DNA of 64,000 nt from Bettongia penicillata ogilbyi (lineage: Eukaryota; Chordata; Mammalia; Diprotodontia; Potoroidae). The number at the start of each line of letters is the position of its first letter. The stretch's first letter is position 1. Below the pieces are notes generated by a model, which was not told where the DNA came from, did no database searches, and saw only the letters and a program-made list of their open reading frames with translations. Positions 46,796 through 59,585 of the stretch are shown here, piece by piece. Made by a program: the position numbers and the translations under genes. Location: assembly GCA_023548195.1 (NCBI GenBank), contig JAJHZJ010000532.1, positions 1,258,725 to 1,322,724 of the forward strand, read 5' to 3'.

Positions 46796-46924
46796 AATAG
46801 AAAAACATCATGTTCAGAAACTTAAGAAAAGAAATGAAAGGCTGAGGTTTATGTACTTTTATTTTGGTCTACTATTTCCAGGTCCCTTTTCCCTGATTTA
46901 TCAGTATAATAAGAATAATAAATA

Positions 46925-47160
46925 ATAACAGCTAACACTTATAATAGCACTTACTATGGGGCAGGCATTGTGCTAAGCGCTTTACAATTATTTTTCATAT
47001 GAGCCTTAAAATAACCCCAAGAAGTAGGTAGGGAGGCAAACTGAAGTTAAGTGACTTGCCTAGGGTCACACAGCTACAACAAGATAATACTGCCTTTGAA
47101 CTCAGATTCTCCTGACTCCAGGCCTGACCCTCTATTCACTTTGGCACCCGGCTGCCCCAT
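46925..47160 (-). repeat. Core-SINE, reverse, well preserved
   Basis: From 'taacacttataatagcactt' and 'cattgtgctaagcgctttac' through 'gttaagtgacttgcctaggg', 'tcacacagctacaac' and 'tcctgactccaggcctgacc' to 'ggcacccggctgcccc'. Nearly complete and the least diverged SINE of its type in the window. Confidence 0.9.
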
Positions 47161-47509
47161 ACATTTTCCCCTGCTCCCAATCCCTTCAGCAGTACTCTAC
47201 CGCCTGTAAGATAAAATACAATCTCTTCAGTCCACCTTTGCCCTCCCTTATTTCTTACAACAACCTTTCTGAACACTAAAATCCAGGTAAGCTGGAACAC
47301 TAACTGCCTGATTCCCTGCTCTCATTTCTTATGCCTTTCTCAGTTCTCAGATGACCGTGTTCTTAGATGTATACAAAACCTGCATGCACATGCCCCAGGG
47401 GGATATGTCTGTTGAGGGCTAGGGTTCCATTGTTTCCACCTTTATGGCCCATGGGTGCCAGAAATTCATTTACCAAAATGACTGCACATTGCAGCCAGAT
47501 TATTCTTCC

Positions 47510-48110
47510 TTTAAAAAAACATTCTTTATAATGTCATTTGTTTAAAAACCCGCCACAGTTCCCCAGTGTCTGTCACTTCAAGCTTCAACTCTTCAATCCA
47601 GCAATTAAAAAGTCCCACATTTATCTGTCCTCTACTAAAAGCATGAGCTTTTCTCGTAGGCCAGGAGCCTCACACCTAGTTTTACCATCTCAAAAGCTAC
47701 ATTAGCTTCCACTCTGCTAATCCTGTTCCATGTGGCCCCGAATGATGGCCTCTACCCCTTCCAAAATACCTACAGTTTATTCCTCAGAGTTATCACTGAA
47801 TTATTAAAGCTTCATTATTTAACATCCATCTAAAACCCTGCCTCCTTTATATTTAACTTCAAGCCACACTGATCTTTTCCCTCTGTAATTTCTATTTTCT
47901 GTAGCATACAATTCACATTTTAATATAATTCTCTATTTTTCTACATGTGTGGCTTATATAGTGGCTTATAAACTACAAAGCACTGTATAAATCTAAGTGT
48001 TATTATCATGTATTTTCCCCTAACTAAAGCATGAGTTCCACAGGAGAAGGTCTCTTCTACACCTTGTTTTGGCTCTCTCCTCCAGACTGCTTGGAAATAC
48101 GTAAGTGATT
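47510..48110 (+). repeat. L2/L3-type LINE 3' remnant
   Basis: Pyrimidine-rich sequence with 'caattaaaaagtcccaca' and 'ccatctaaaaccctgcctcc', ending in 'gtgttattatcatgtatttt' and 'gagttccacaggagaaggtc', in the order of old L2-like 3' ends. Confidence 0.45.
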
Positions 48111-51039
48111 CTCAGCTGAAGTTCTGTTCTAGGCACGTCACTATGTTACAGAGGTGACTTCAACTTCTCAGGAACTTGACCAATAGAAGATGAGACCAGG
48201 CAAATGCTAGAGTAGTGGACTTTGTACTAGGTTGTTAGCAAGACCAAACGTAGAGGGGCTCTCTAACAAATTGACCAAAGAGTGATGAATTTTTTTAGCT
48301 ACTGAAACTCATAAGCTATGCAGTACTTAGTAAGAAGTACCAATCTGAAAAAACATGTTTCCGAAATACTTAAGTGATTAAATTTTCACCATTACTTTGG
48401 TCATTATATCCAACCAACATATTCAAAATGTTATGATATCTCCCCGAACAACTATTCAACTTAAATCTCAATTAAGCCTAACTGGAACAAGGACATCACG
48501 GTAGCCTGAAAGAACACCCACCACCAGCACATCAGGAAATTAGTTAGCTCTGGGGCACAGGCCCCAAAAGTCTTCATGTGATTTTTAAGAAATAATAATT
48601 TGAAATACTTTTCTTCTTGCCAGTTAACTCAAATTCCATTCTACATTTCCTTAAAAAGTTTTTTGGAGTTTTCCCCTTTGTCCCTTTTTGGGGAAAAGAG
48701 AAGGAGATAAGGTTGGAGACCAATGCAGGGAAAGAGTGTCAGTGGCTTGTTTTCCTTTTCTTAAGACCTTCATAGAATTCATTCATAAGCAAACCCTCTC
48801 TTTACAAAGCAGCTGCAGAGACAACTTTTACGACTAAATTATAAACTCCAGAATAACTCAGGGTTTATAATGGCTACACTAGAAGATTCAGAACTACAGC
48901 TGTGCAAGAAGCCAGTGCTATAATTACTCACTATTGGAGAAAGATTTTTGCTACAGTTATGGCAAAAAGCATAACAGTATTAAATCACAGAAGGTTGCAA
49001 AACACTAAATTTGTTCTTGTTTTGCTATAAGAACCAATCAATATTGACCACAAGAGGCCGATGCACTGAATGGCTGCAGGTGTTCGGAGAAAGCCTTCTT
49101 TCCCTGAAACCACTCTGTGACCAGAAATGGGAGTACTTAGGGCTTCGTGACTACACCGCCGTCTGATCAGTTACCTTCATTCAATGTTACTACACTCCTT
49201 GCTGTAAGACTAATCATGGCAGGGCCACATTAGGCTGCAGGGACACAGGCAGATCTGTTTAATTAGTTTATCAATACTAGCACGTCAAACTTCATGAGTT
49301 ATTGACTAAAACCTTTGATTATTTTTGTGCTATAATGACGGATTTCTTAGTAGGTCACTTTTGGTATATTTTGACATCTAATGATATATGACGAACAGCC
49401 AACTGAGCCTAGGGGGGCATACACTTAGAAAAATGAAATTTATAGAATGCACTTTGGTAACAATGAAACATCTTTCAATTCTCTGAAGATAAATAAAAAG
49501 TCTCTATCTGTTTTCCTTTAATGTCAAAAGATTAAACATGGCTCAAGGAATAAAAATCCCAAGATATTTTAGGACTAGAAAGCTGGGATATGGAAGAAAA
49601 TGCTACAGGAAAAGAACATTAGTAATTATGCTTACTGTGATGAGATTAGGTACAGAACACTAAATCAAAATTTGCACTGCAAAGGGAAAGATGTTATTGA
49701 TTACTTCCAACTCTGACAGTCTCTAAAGTTACCACTTCTGTTCTTAAAATTACATTACTAATTAATGATATTTATTTTCTTTCTAAAGTCAATAGGTCTT
49801 ATATAATCAGCAGCACCCAGGTTTCAGTCATTCAATAGCAGCATCAGCATAAAATTTCTTATCTGTACCAAGGAGACCAGGAATTTACTACAAAGGACTA
49901 ATAAATCATTACCATCCTTAGCCCTTTCTTCCCCAGAATGACAAAAAGACCCACAAACACAAAAATTTAGGAATATTCTGTGGTTTATATAAACCATAAA
50001 GGATGTAGTTAGGACTCAAAACTGTCAACTATAAGGAAACACATTGAGAGAAAAATAAACCAACTCATACACTCTAGAGAGAATCTGAGTTACCAATTAC
50101 ATTCAAGGATATGTAGAAATTGCTAGATATTGTTCCCTGAAAACATGTGCTAAACTTAAAAAATTAAGACACTGATCCAAAAAAATGAAACCTAAGCGGG
50201 CGGGGAGGGTCATGTGGGGAGGGTTGCTGATCATGACCAAAAAGTCTTTAAAATTACTAAAAATATGGATGGTCAAGGTGAACACAGACTTTTTCATTAA
50301 AATCTGGAATACCACTACTAAGGAAAAACAAGTGGAACTTAAAAGTTAAAAATAAAAAGCAGTATTACTTTTCAATAGACAGTGTTAGCACAAGAGGTGG
50401 TGAGAAAACATAAATAATAAGGTTTTAAATAAGTGAATAAACATATACTCAAAACCTGGCATTATGAAAAGTCTGTATTCTTTGGGGAGTTTCAACCGAC
50501 CTTTTACCATTTACATGATCACAAGCAATGCTCTCACACAAAACATCCTTAGACTGACTACACACGTGACCGGATTAGATTATTAGACTGACGAGATATG
50601 CCACTTCTTAATTCTATCTATTAGCTCTAAGGGACAAACTAGGTTCACCAGAGATGCCAATCATTTTTAGTAAATATAGAAACATATAAGTAATAGTAAT
50701 AAAAGCCCTCTAAATACACAGCTAAAGGAATTGTTCTTACTATAGCAGCTAAAAAGTTAAACATCTGGAACAGGCATCAGTAAATCCTGGGTCAAATCTA
50801 TCTACTGTCTGTTTCTGAGCAGACCCTAGCCACATTGTTTTTTACATCTTTAAATACAATAAAACTTTATTTTAAAATGTAAAAGCCATTTTTAGCTTGT
50901 GGGCCATAGAAGAATGGGCAGCAGGTCATAGTTTGCCAACCTCTCATCTGAAAGAACAGAATGGACTAGGTCGAAGTGGAAAGCAGGAGGCTTTGCAAAG
51001 TGTTTCTTATATGTTATTATACATTACTGACATTCACTG

Positions 51040-51235
51040 GAAGGCAGCACATTGCAGTGGGGAAAGTCCTGCATTTAGAATCAGAGGAAATGGGCTCAAA
51101 TTCTAGTTCTCCCATTTAACACTGTGACCTTTCAGTCTCAGCATCTACAAAATAAGAGAACTGAACGAGTTGATTAAAGGTCCTTTCTAGACCTAAATCT
51201 GTGGTCCTCTGATCCCTCAATATCATCTGCAAAAA
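51040..51235 (+). repeat. Core-SINE, forward
   Basis: 'gcacattgcagtggggaaag', 'gggctcaaattctagttc', 'gtgacctttcagtctcagc' and 'ggtcctttctagacctaaat' in sense order. Confidence 0.75.
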
Positions 51236-51479
51236 ATGCTAACTTCAGCTTTGCCTTTGGAAATAGCATCATTTTCAAAAGCATTTTATCTCAAGAAATA
51301 CAGGGAAAAACAAGAGACAGAAGGAGGATCCTCACAGCCACGAATACCAGCAACCACTACACAACACACCAAATGTTAGGTAGAGAAAGTGGCCATCAGA
51401 AGACCAGAGTCATGCTAAGTTGGCAGAAGCAGTAACTGCCTAAAGAATAACAATGCTAGGCATATACATCAAGGAGATT

Positions 51480-52030
51480 AAAGATGGAAAGGCCCGAAAT
51501 ATATCAAAATATTCGCAGCAGCACTCTTTGTGGTAGAAAAAAGTGCAAACAAAGTAGACACCCACACACTGTGAAGGAAAGGAAAAGGGAATAAGCATTT
51601 TTGTAGCACCTACTATGTGTGAGACACTGTTCTGAGCACATCACAAATATCTCATTTAAGTGGAGAACAGACAACCTAAATATAGACCTTGAACAGAATG
51701 TAATATTGTACTACAAGAAACAATGAATGTGATAAATACAGAGAAGCATGGGAAGATTTATATGAAATGATGCAAACAGAGCAAGCAGAAGCAGAAAAAC
51801 AAAATACACAATGACAACAATGTAAACAGAATGAATAACCAAAAGAAAAGAAAGAACACGAATGCTGTGAAATTACAACCATTTGGCCCCAAAGAATATA
51901 TGACAATGCACCTTAACTAAAGAGGTAAAGGCCTACAGGTAGGAAATATATATGCTGTCAAACTTGGCTGATGTGTTGGGTGGTTTTGCTAAATTGGCTT
52001 TTTTATCTTTCTTTTTAAAGTTTCCATTTT
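51480..52030 (+). mobile_element. L1 3' end split by a SINE
   Basis: The first part (to about 51572) has 'gcagcagcactctttgtgg', and the second part (from about 51663) has 'tactacaagaaacaatgaat' and 'tatatgaaatgatgcaaac', adjacent portions of the L1 ORF2 end. The intervening sequence at 51575-51662 is a SINE 3' part ('gtagcacctactatgtgtga'). Confidence 0.6.
51575..51662 (-). repeat. SINE fragment inserted in L1
   Basis: 'aagcatttttgtagcacct' and 'gagacactgttctgagc' match the antisense 3' end of the SINE at 46925-47160. Confidence 0.55.
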
Positions 52031-53003
52031 CAAAAGTTAACTTTGAAGAGATGGAAAAGGTAAAGAATAGATCTAGAAATGAATGTGATACCAAAAGAAG
52101 GCATCGATAACAATTTTTAAACTATTTAAAATGTTTTTCCTTTTAATAAATATAAAATCAGAGACAAAGTTAAATTATCGCACAGGAAAAATCAAGTTTG
52201 CTATGTGACATAGCATCTTGGTAACATGACAATAAGCAGAAAGCTTTACCTATAGAAGTATTTCAATTATAGCTAAAACGGCCTCTTTGTATTATAAATA
52301 ATCCCAGCTCAAAACTTCAAATTCACCTTTGACTCCTCTAGTTCTTACCCTGTTTTTGACATCCTTCTGGCATTCCTCTGATGAAACCCATGGAGCCTTT
52401 CTCGAAATAATACTTTTAAATGAAAAACAGTAAATCAATTGTATGAAATAACAATTACCAAAATATTTTTGAAGCCCACAGATTAAGAAGCTCATATCTA
52501 ATAAATCATCAAATCTTACTGATTCTTTATCTCATAATTTTATCCTTCCTTTCCATTCCCACTAAGCTAATCTATATCATATAATTATTGCATAGTCCTT
52601 TATATGATATCCTCTTAATTCTATATCAAATGCACACTAATACTCTATCACTGATAGCATATCACAACTAGGACAAACTTTATTCCTCAGTCCATCACTG
52701 AAGGCTCCCTAGATTGTGGCCCTAACTCACCTCTCTGACCTCCCTCCTGCCACCACTCTACAGGAGCAGAGCTTCAGCTCCAATCAGCTGTTAAGTATCT
52801 CCTGCCATAAAACTCTGCTCACCATCTACTGCATTCCTCCTGCATCCCTGGCCCCTGCAGGTCCTACCTTCAACAAATGTGTTTAAATAAGTTTTACTGA
52901 TGCTTCTTATTTTTGTAGCACTTCTGGAAACTCCTCCTCCCATCCAGAAGCGCAAACCCCACACAGTGATCTCATCAGGCAAATTCCATCCAAGCAGTGC
53001 AGG

Positions 53004-53067
53004 CGCACGCGCGCACACACACATGCACACACACACACATATACACACGCACTCATGCATACACACA
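53004..53067. repeat. (CA)n microsatellite with CG/TG interruptions
   Basis: CA units interrupted by 'cgcgcg', 'atg' and 'atac'. Both strands are open across it only because of the low complexity. Confidence 0.95.
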
Positions 53068-53134
53068 GGGAGGGGAGGGGGAAAGGGGAAAGAGAGAGAG
53101 GGAGGGAAAGAAAGTGTGTGTGAGTGTCAAAGGT

Positions 53135-53400
53135 GTCAGATTCCACTGTCTAAACTTCACCCCTCTTCAAGTGCCAACTCAAATCCAGTAGCCAAGGGTA
53201 ATCTCTCCTTCCTCCACATAATTACATCATTTATCCTTCACATACTGGCACTTAATATATGCTAATATACAATTTCAGTTAAGTTTTTCATGTGTGTAAG
53301 CCTTAAGGTCAGCAACTACGTTCTTTATATGTCCCATAGTTCTCAGAATTGTGCTATATATACATTAAGCATTCAAATATTTGTTTGACAAACCAATATT
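53135..53400 (+). repeat. L2 3' end
   Basis: 'cccctcttcaagtgccaact' and 'aatctctccttcctccacat', followed by 'ctggcacttaatatatgc' and ending in 'cattaagcattcaaatattt', is the order of the L2 3' end. Confidence 0.6.
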
Positions 53401-54832
53401 ACAAGGATCAAAACACATGGGTTAGTGTTTCAAATATTTTCACAAAAATTACTGATGTACACAGGGGTCCCATACCTCTGTACCCTTGTACCTCTAAACC
53501 TACAGGTACAAGATATATAACGGCTATGAGTACGCTGTGTAAAAGAAAGAGAAATCAACAAGCTCATGTGACATGCTGCCCCAATATACCTGCATTAGGG
53601 AGAAAATGGTCTTAATGGATTCTCCAAGCAATCATTAATTTGCTTTCCCACCCCTTGTGTCCCTGAAAGAATGTATTTGATAAGTCAAATATAAAAACCA
53701 GTTGATTTAATCTACTTCCTAAATTGGCATAAATGGTTAAAAATAGATTTCTGGTTTTGTTTTATCAACAAATGTTAGTCAACTCTAAAAATGATTTACC
53801 ATAACACTTACTATTCATTGTAATGGCAATATTCACCCAGCTAAGCTATGCAATTTATTCACTGTCATAGAGGACAGTAAATTGGGTTTTACTTAGTAAA
53901 TGTTCAAAAGCAGTACCAAAAATCTAATATAAAAAATATCTTCCACTGCAAATTATTCTAATCAAGTTGACATATAAGGAAAAATAGTTTATGCATGGAA
54001 ATTTTTATTTTTCTAAAAATTCTTTAAAAATTCATTTTCTAAGTACTTTACTGGATTCTGAATGTCTTAATTCAAGATTTCTTGAAAAATAAATTTCTTC
54101 CATATATGTGGAAAAACTATTAGTGCGGTAATGATTCTTGACTCAATAGTTCTAAGTAATAAAACGATGGCTGATGTTCGATTCAGTCTTGTCACTGTAA
54201 TCATAGCAGTATATTATATCCACAACTAATATCGAACTGCTCTGATTCATCTATTTGTATCAAAAATTCAACTGTCATACCTTGTTCATGGTTGTTTTAT
54301 TGACTCAATATACCATGTGCTTATATAGTCTCTTCACTACAATTCATCTTCTTTTTAAAAAATGGAAATTACTTCAACATTGACTATAAAATTTTCTAGC
54401 AACATTTTGTTCATCTCCATATATTTAGCTACTGAAATTTTCCTTTAACTCCAGGGGCTGTGGGTATAGAGTGAAAAAAAGAGGGAGGGAAAGAAATGAA
54501 TGAATCTACAAGTATATGACAGATGATCAGGAGAAAAACTATGGGAATTAGTACACAGTTTTAAGTGAATTAATGATTTCTATTTTTGAAATCTAACAGC
54601 ACTGTTTTTTTTAAAGGCTTGAGGAAAAAAAGTCATTTGATTCTAAAACAGCATCTTTTTCTAAAAAGACAATACACCCTAAAACACTGCTTACAAACTA
54701 ACTGAGCTCTGCATTTTGGTAAACATCAAATTCTGATATCCTACATTTCTCATATCCCTTTTGGTGATTTCTGAATAAGGATACAGAAGAGGGGGCAACA
54801 ACAGGTAGGACAGAAAGGTAGGAAAGAATGCC

Positions 54833-54845
54833 TGTGTGTGTGTGT

Positions 54846-54912
<67 letters not shown>
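54833..54912. repeat. (TG)n(GA)n microsatellite
   Basis: A short TG run is followed by about 33 uninterrupted GA units; a TA-rich stretch continues to about 55075. Confidence 0.97.
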
Positions 54913-54914
<2 letters not shown>

Positions 54915-55134
54915 TTTCTATATATCTTTCATACTCAGTATGATGTGTGTGTATATATATATTAAATACATATTACAGATATAATGTGCATATTATTTGA
55001 TATATATAAATTCATATATATTGATTTTATAACATGTCATATACATAGATACACACATATAATTATATAAATACTTAAATGGATCTGAAATCTCATCAAC
55101 ATGGGTTGATAAGACCACAACTCTTCTACACATT

Positions 55135-55320
55135 CATTACAGATGAAAAACTGAAAGGGAGGACCTATAGTCCAACCCCCTCATTTTATAGATTAAAGAA
55201 AACTGAGCCCAAGAGGGGTTTAGTTTACTTCCTTAAAACCACATACTACATGGCAGACCTGGGCTTTGAACCTGGGTCCCCTGACTCCAAACTCCATGAC
55301 ACATTCCACTATGATATCTC
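55135..55320 (-). repeat. Core-SINE, reverse
   Basis: 'cctatagtccaaccccct', 'cattttatagattaaagaa', 'cctgggctttgaacctgggt' and 'cactatgatatctc' in antisense order. Confidence 0.65.
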
Positions 55321-55899
55321 TTATCATCCTGTCCAGCTCTATCAATGCTCCTCTCCAGGGGAGATCCACTCAGAATGCTGAGGGTCTTCCTCTACTGATT
55401 TATTGTAGCATAATGGAGCATGAAACCTACTCATTGGTTATCTCTTTCTCTTGCTGCAAGATCAGCTCAAGTCCTGTTATGGTCAAAGTTCTTTTAAATA
55501 AAATGTCCTTCACTTCACGTCCCCTGCACTCCTTTGTTGATAATTTGGGGGGAAAGGGGTAATTAAATTTTTCTTTTTAATTTTGCTACATTTTATTGAT
55601 ACCTTTTGCCTTTCCATGACAATCATTTCAACCCATTCCCAATCACGAACAAGGTAAGGTATGCTGGAAATGTTGCAGTCTACCCACACCCAACTTTGCA
55701 CCTCTCCACTGCCCTTTGAGTAACAATAAACTTTGATTTTTCCAAAGACTGTGGTACTTCAAGGCTCATAGCAATAAGGCATAAACAAAAGAAACCTAAT
55801 GCTAAAAAGGTATGCTTTTGTTTCAAAGAGAAATGTCAAGTCATCAAGGGCACTACACAATTTCCCATGGGCAATATAACTCATCTTACACCACTGAAC

Positions 55900-57180
55900 T
55901 CTGGGGCCACCTAAAGTGAATGTTGTATGTATATGTATAAGTATATACACGTATGGAATTGTAGGATACATCAGACAGGATGGACCACCTACATTCCTAA
56001 CAGTTCTCCTGTGTGAATAATTAGGCCAGGCTTCTTTTGAGTGATCAAAGATCTAATATTTGAGAGTTTGTTACAGTCAGCACAACGTCATCCACAAAGA
56101 GGAACATTCAAAGGACTTCGCCATCTATAAGGAATCCTTTTTCCTTCAAAATGTATTTTTCAAAGTCCTAGAATACCAAGGATCTAAAGAATTACAGTGG
56201 GCATGATCAGGCCGTAATACATTATCAACAGAGAATCGTACACGTTGTGTTACATAAGACACATTTTAAAGAAATGTTTGATGGGAAAAGCAGGTGAGCC
56301 TTCCTCTTAGTTATTCTGAAGTCACCAAGTATTAAGATGGGTGGCAATTTAAATTGGAAGGAGGGTCTTATCGCACTCTTCCTAGAATTCAGAACAGTAT
56401 CGGGTGATTAGATGGTCCTCTGACCACCTCAGAAGAAGGCACTCAGAGGCACAAGGAGGAATCCGCCACTGAGATCAGGACCAAATAAGGAATGCTGCCC
56501 CCAAATACAACTGGCTGTGGAGTCTGTCAGCACCCATCAGAGACATCAGATGCCACCTGCTAAAATGGAGACCCAAGCTGAGGCCCTTATGAGAACAGTG
56601 AATCTACCACCAAACTGGACATGCAGTGGGCATGAGCCATATTATTCCTCCAACTAAAGATGGCAATCATTTCTGCCATCTGGTACTCTTCATGCCAATC
56701 ACAGCACTTAGTTTACCTACATGGTTCTCTGGCTCCTTCTCCACTTAAAGACTAACAAAAAACAGCTTCGTCATCATGCTCCTGAGCGGGGGTCTGTGTC
56801 CCCCCCCCCCCTTCCACAAGCTGGCCTCCTTGCTGTTCTTCCCACAACACTCCCCATGCCTGGGATCCCTCTTTATTCTCTGCCTCCTGACCTTCTGTTC
56901 AGGCATCACCTTCTCCGAGAAGCCTTTCCTTCTTCTGCAACTTCTTGCTCTCATGTGGTTTTATTTTTTGTGAGAATGTCAAGATTGATATGACTAAGCT
57001 CCTCCAGTAACATGCCCACTCGGTCACTGAAGAAGGACTTCACATTAGAGCAGTAACAACGAACTGTGCTCATGAATACTCTAAAAGCTGTGCTTTTCTT
57101 AGTAGCTTCTGGCCCTTTTCTGTCACTCGAACACCATCCCTTCAGAAGTGGGAAGGGACGTAAAGTAATGAGAGCCATTT
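55900..57180 (-). mobile_element. RTE-type LINE remnant (endonuclease and RT pieces)
   Basis: On the minus strand, about 57060-56965 encodes CSNVKSFFSDRVGMLLEELS and HINLDIL, which resembles the N-terminal endonuclease domain of RTE elements (NART...LLEEL...I..D). About 56110-56060 encodes PLFVDDVVLTVTNS in pieces, with FVDD in the position of the reverse-transcriptase active-site box. The middle (about 56710-56945) is a separate forward pyrimidine-rich insertion, probably an L2 3' fragment. Stops throughout mean it is inactive. Confidence 0.5.
56710..56945 (+). repeat. L2-like 3' fragment with poly-C run
   Basis: 'gttcttcccacaacactccc', 'catgcctgggatccctc' and 'gagaagcctttccttcttc' resemble the L2 3' end before its terminus. 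A run of twelve C (about 56799-56811) is notable. Confidence 0.45.
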
Positions 57181-58475
57181 TGTATTGTCTGGAGGAGGAA
57201 GGGTGTCATGCCTTGCCATGAGAAAATAATTTACTGCTAAGCAGTCAGGTCTGTGGGCCAGTCCACCCTCGGTCCTACAAGGAGCCATTCGAGCCTGGCA
57301 GAACCTGCTGGATTTTATGCTGTCCTGCAACAATCCGGCATCAAAGTAATATTCCATCTATGCCTAATACAGAATCTTTAATTTTCATATCATTACATCA
57401 TCTTCACTTCAATAAACTTTCATACATAACCTCTCAGATTTTATAATACAGATTATTTTATCTTTTAAATTTTAATTTTTAATCACTTATTTTCTGATGT
57501 ATTTTAGGGAAGCAACTCAATCTCATCATCAAGTAATCATGAAGTCACGTGGATTGTTTTCTTCTGCTCATTTTTCAAAGAGACAAGAAATTCCTCCCTC
57601 CATGAAATGTAGATTCCTTTTTTTTTTTTTTAATCACAGAGTGTCTCTCTTTCTGATTCTGTACTTAAATTTGGAGAGGGGGAAAGAAGTGGTCACTAAA
57701 CTGGGAAGACGGTTCAGAAATAGGGTTCATCTTTCTTCAGAATCCATAGCTCTAAATCTAGACAACAGACTAAATGCTACTTATTAAAGTCAAATCTGAA
57801 CAATAATAAATCATTTTGGATATCCCAAGTATCTATCATTGAAGTACTGTTTAATTCACTGTTATTGGAAATGTTTTAATTAGGACAATCAAAGCAGTTA
57901 GCAATTTCTTCTAAAATATCAGACTCTGACCAGAGTCAGGAGGAACGCCTGGTTTTAGATGATGAGCTTCCCTTCCGCCCAACACAGGATTCTCATAAAT
58001 TTGCTTTTCAAATAATGATCTGCAATGCCAGCAATCCATGTAGAGAAGAAGAATTAGAGTTCCGTCCTTAGAGCAAATTCCTCCAAAGGCTCTACTCCAA
58101 CCTATGGTTCAATCTGAAATTGTCCTAGCTTTCCAAGGAATATTTTTTATTCAGCCTGTCTCATTGGGCCAATTACTATCCCCTCACCCCTAAGGCAGAA
58201 TTGAAAAGGAATATGGAAACAGTAAAATAAGATGGCAAGATTTTAATCATTCTTCCAAATAAATTCTAAGTATCAGATTTCACCTTCTGCAATAACCACA
58301 AATCAAAAAAAACTGTAACATTTTCATGGTTACACTTTACATATGGATTTTCTCAGATAAAGTAAATCATCATTAAGTCTATGATATTTGACCCAAGAAT
58401 TTTTTAAACATTTCAAAATAATTAAAAACACTTTAATGACAAAGGAAATCACAGAAATAATGTATCACAATATAC

Positions 58476-58550
58476 CTCAATATTTTTACTGGCCACATTC
58501 TTCACAACAGCAGGAAAGAGTTCAGATGCATTTTTCCCCTTTGCAATCAT
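58476..58550 (-). CDS. AP3B1: AP3B1 coding exon (human exon 3 equivalent)
   Basis: This exon encodes part of the beta-3A subunit of AP-3, the heterotetrameric adaptor that sorts cargo from endosomes to lysosomes and lysosome-related organelles. The minus strand reads 25 codons beginning [12 protein letters not shown] and ending VASKNIE, near residue 69 of the human protein as I recall it, in the adaptin N-terminal helical repeats. The acceptor reads ttacag before ATG. The donor is GAG followed by gtatat, which lacks the usual A at +4 and G at +5, so it is a weaker site than the other four in this gene. Both ends are phase 0. The ATG here is an internal methionine, not the start codon. AP3B2, the neuronal paralogue, is less likely because it has MIARGKNASD at this point. 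Confidence 0.95.
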
Positions 58551-58589
58551 CTGTAACATAAAGTATAATATTGGTGTTTTAATGTATAT

Positions 58590-58648
58590 CACACACAGAC
58601 ACACACACACACACACACACACATACACACAGACACACACACACACCC
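58590..58648. repeat. (CA)n microsatellite adjacent to exon
   Basis: CA units with a few GA and TA interruptions, starting 40 bases upstream of the AP3B1 exon at 58476-58550, just before its branch-point and acceptor region. Confidence 0.97.
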
Positions 58649-59439
58649 CAGAAATGATTTCAAAACAAAATGGATTTCAAGGAAAATTTACATGATACAT
58701 TAACATTATATAAGACTTGAATAATACTGTGAATTCATAAATTCCTAAATGGGTCTAATGACAAAATGCTTCTAGTGCCCAAGATTTTAACGTTTATTCT
58801 CTCCAAAAGTTTTATTGAGCACCAATCATATTTACTATATTGTCGTTCAAAGAAAGTTTCTTAAGAAAGCAAAGGTTTTTTTTTATTTTCAAAATTTTTA
58901 AGAACTTAATCATGAGCAAGCAAACATTTCAATACATAAAAATAACAAGAAGATTACATAACAAACTTCAAATTTCTGCTAGGTGTAGTCTGTCCTATTT
59001 TGAAGTGGAAGGAATCAGAACTTATGTAATTCAATTTCACAGAATTACAAGGGAAACCAATTACACTGAAATAGAGTTATGAAAATTTGAATTCAGAGAA
59101 CCGAAGTTAAGAACCTCCACCCTAGAATAACTATATAAAACGTATGTAAGCTGTTTGGTCTTGTTTGTAATTCAAGAGTTGATGGGACCGTGGTGCCTTC
59201 CAGTCAAATGCTTTGTAAATTTATGGGTAAAAAGAAACTGACTTTACCAGATCTAACTGCTTTCACAAGGGTTAGAGGACACTGCCCTCCTTTTATCAAA
59301 ATCAGAAAACCTAAAGGATGAAGTAGATACTTGTTTGTTCTGTACTGTCACCATCAGCTTTCTGGGAAAACAAGAGCAAGAGACCTCAAGAGGCATCCAT
59401 CCTGACCTCTTTCACACCTTGATGACATAATGTATGTTA

Positions 59440-59585
59440 CCATGTTCATCCCTTTTTGTGTTGTCTCTCTTTTTAGAATGTTATTCCCTCTTTAAAAATG
59501 TCCTTTCCTTTTCTCTTTGTATCCCCAGGACCTTTGCAGAGTTTGTACATTGTAAACACTTAACAGACACTTTTAATTTGTTTAA
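59440..59585 (+). repeat. L2 3' end
   Basis: 'tttttagaatgttattccc', 'tttgtatccccaggaccttt' and 'cattgtaaacacttaacaga' follow the order of the L2 terminus. Confidence 0.55.

Larger units (their letters stand above)
42720..58475 (-). other. AP3B1: AP3B1 intron 3
   Basis: A 15.8-kb intron whose donor (gtatat) departs from consensus. It contains an antisense L1 remnant (43440-46150), SINEs at 46610-47160, 51040-51235 and 55135-55320, L2/L3-type tails (47510-48110 and 53135-53400), an L1 3' end split by a SINE (51480-52030), CA and GA microsatellites, and an RTE remnant on the minus strand (55900-57180). I recognise nothing in 42770-43430, 48120-51030, 52040-52640, 53410-54830 or 57350-58470. Confidence 0.85.

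Noticed and set aside
52900..53265. Open frames across the CA repeat on both strands
   Set aside because: They owe their length to the low-complexity CA/TG tract, with no recognisable domain.
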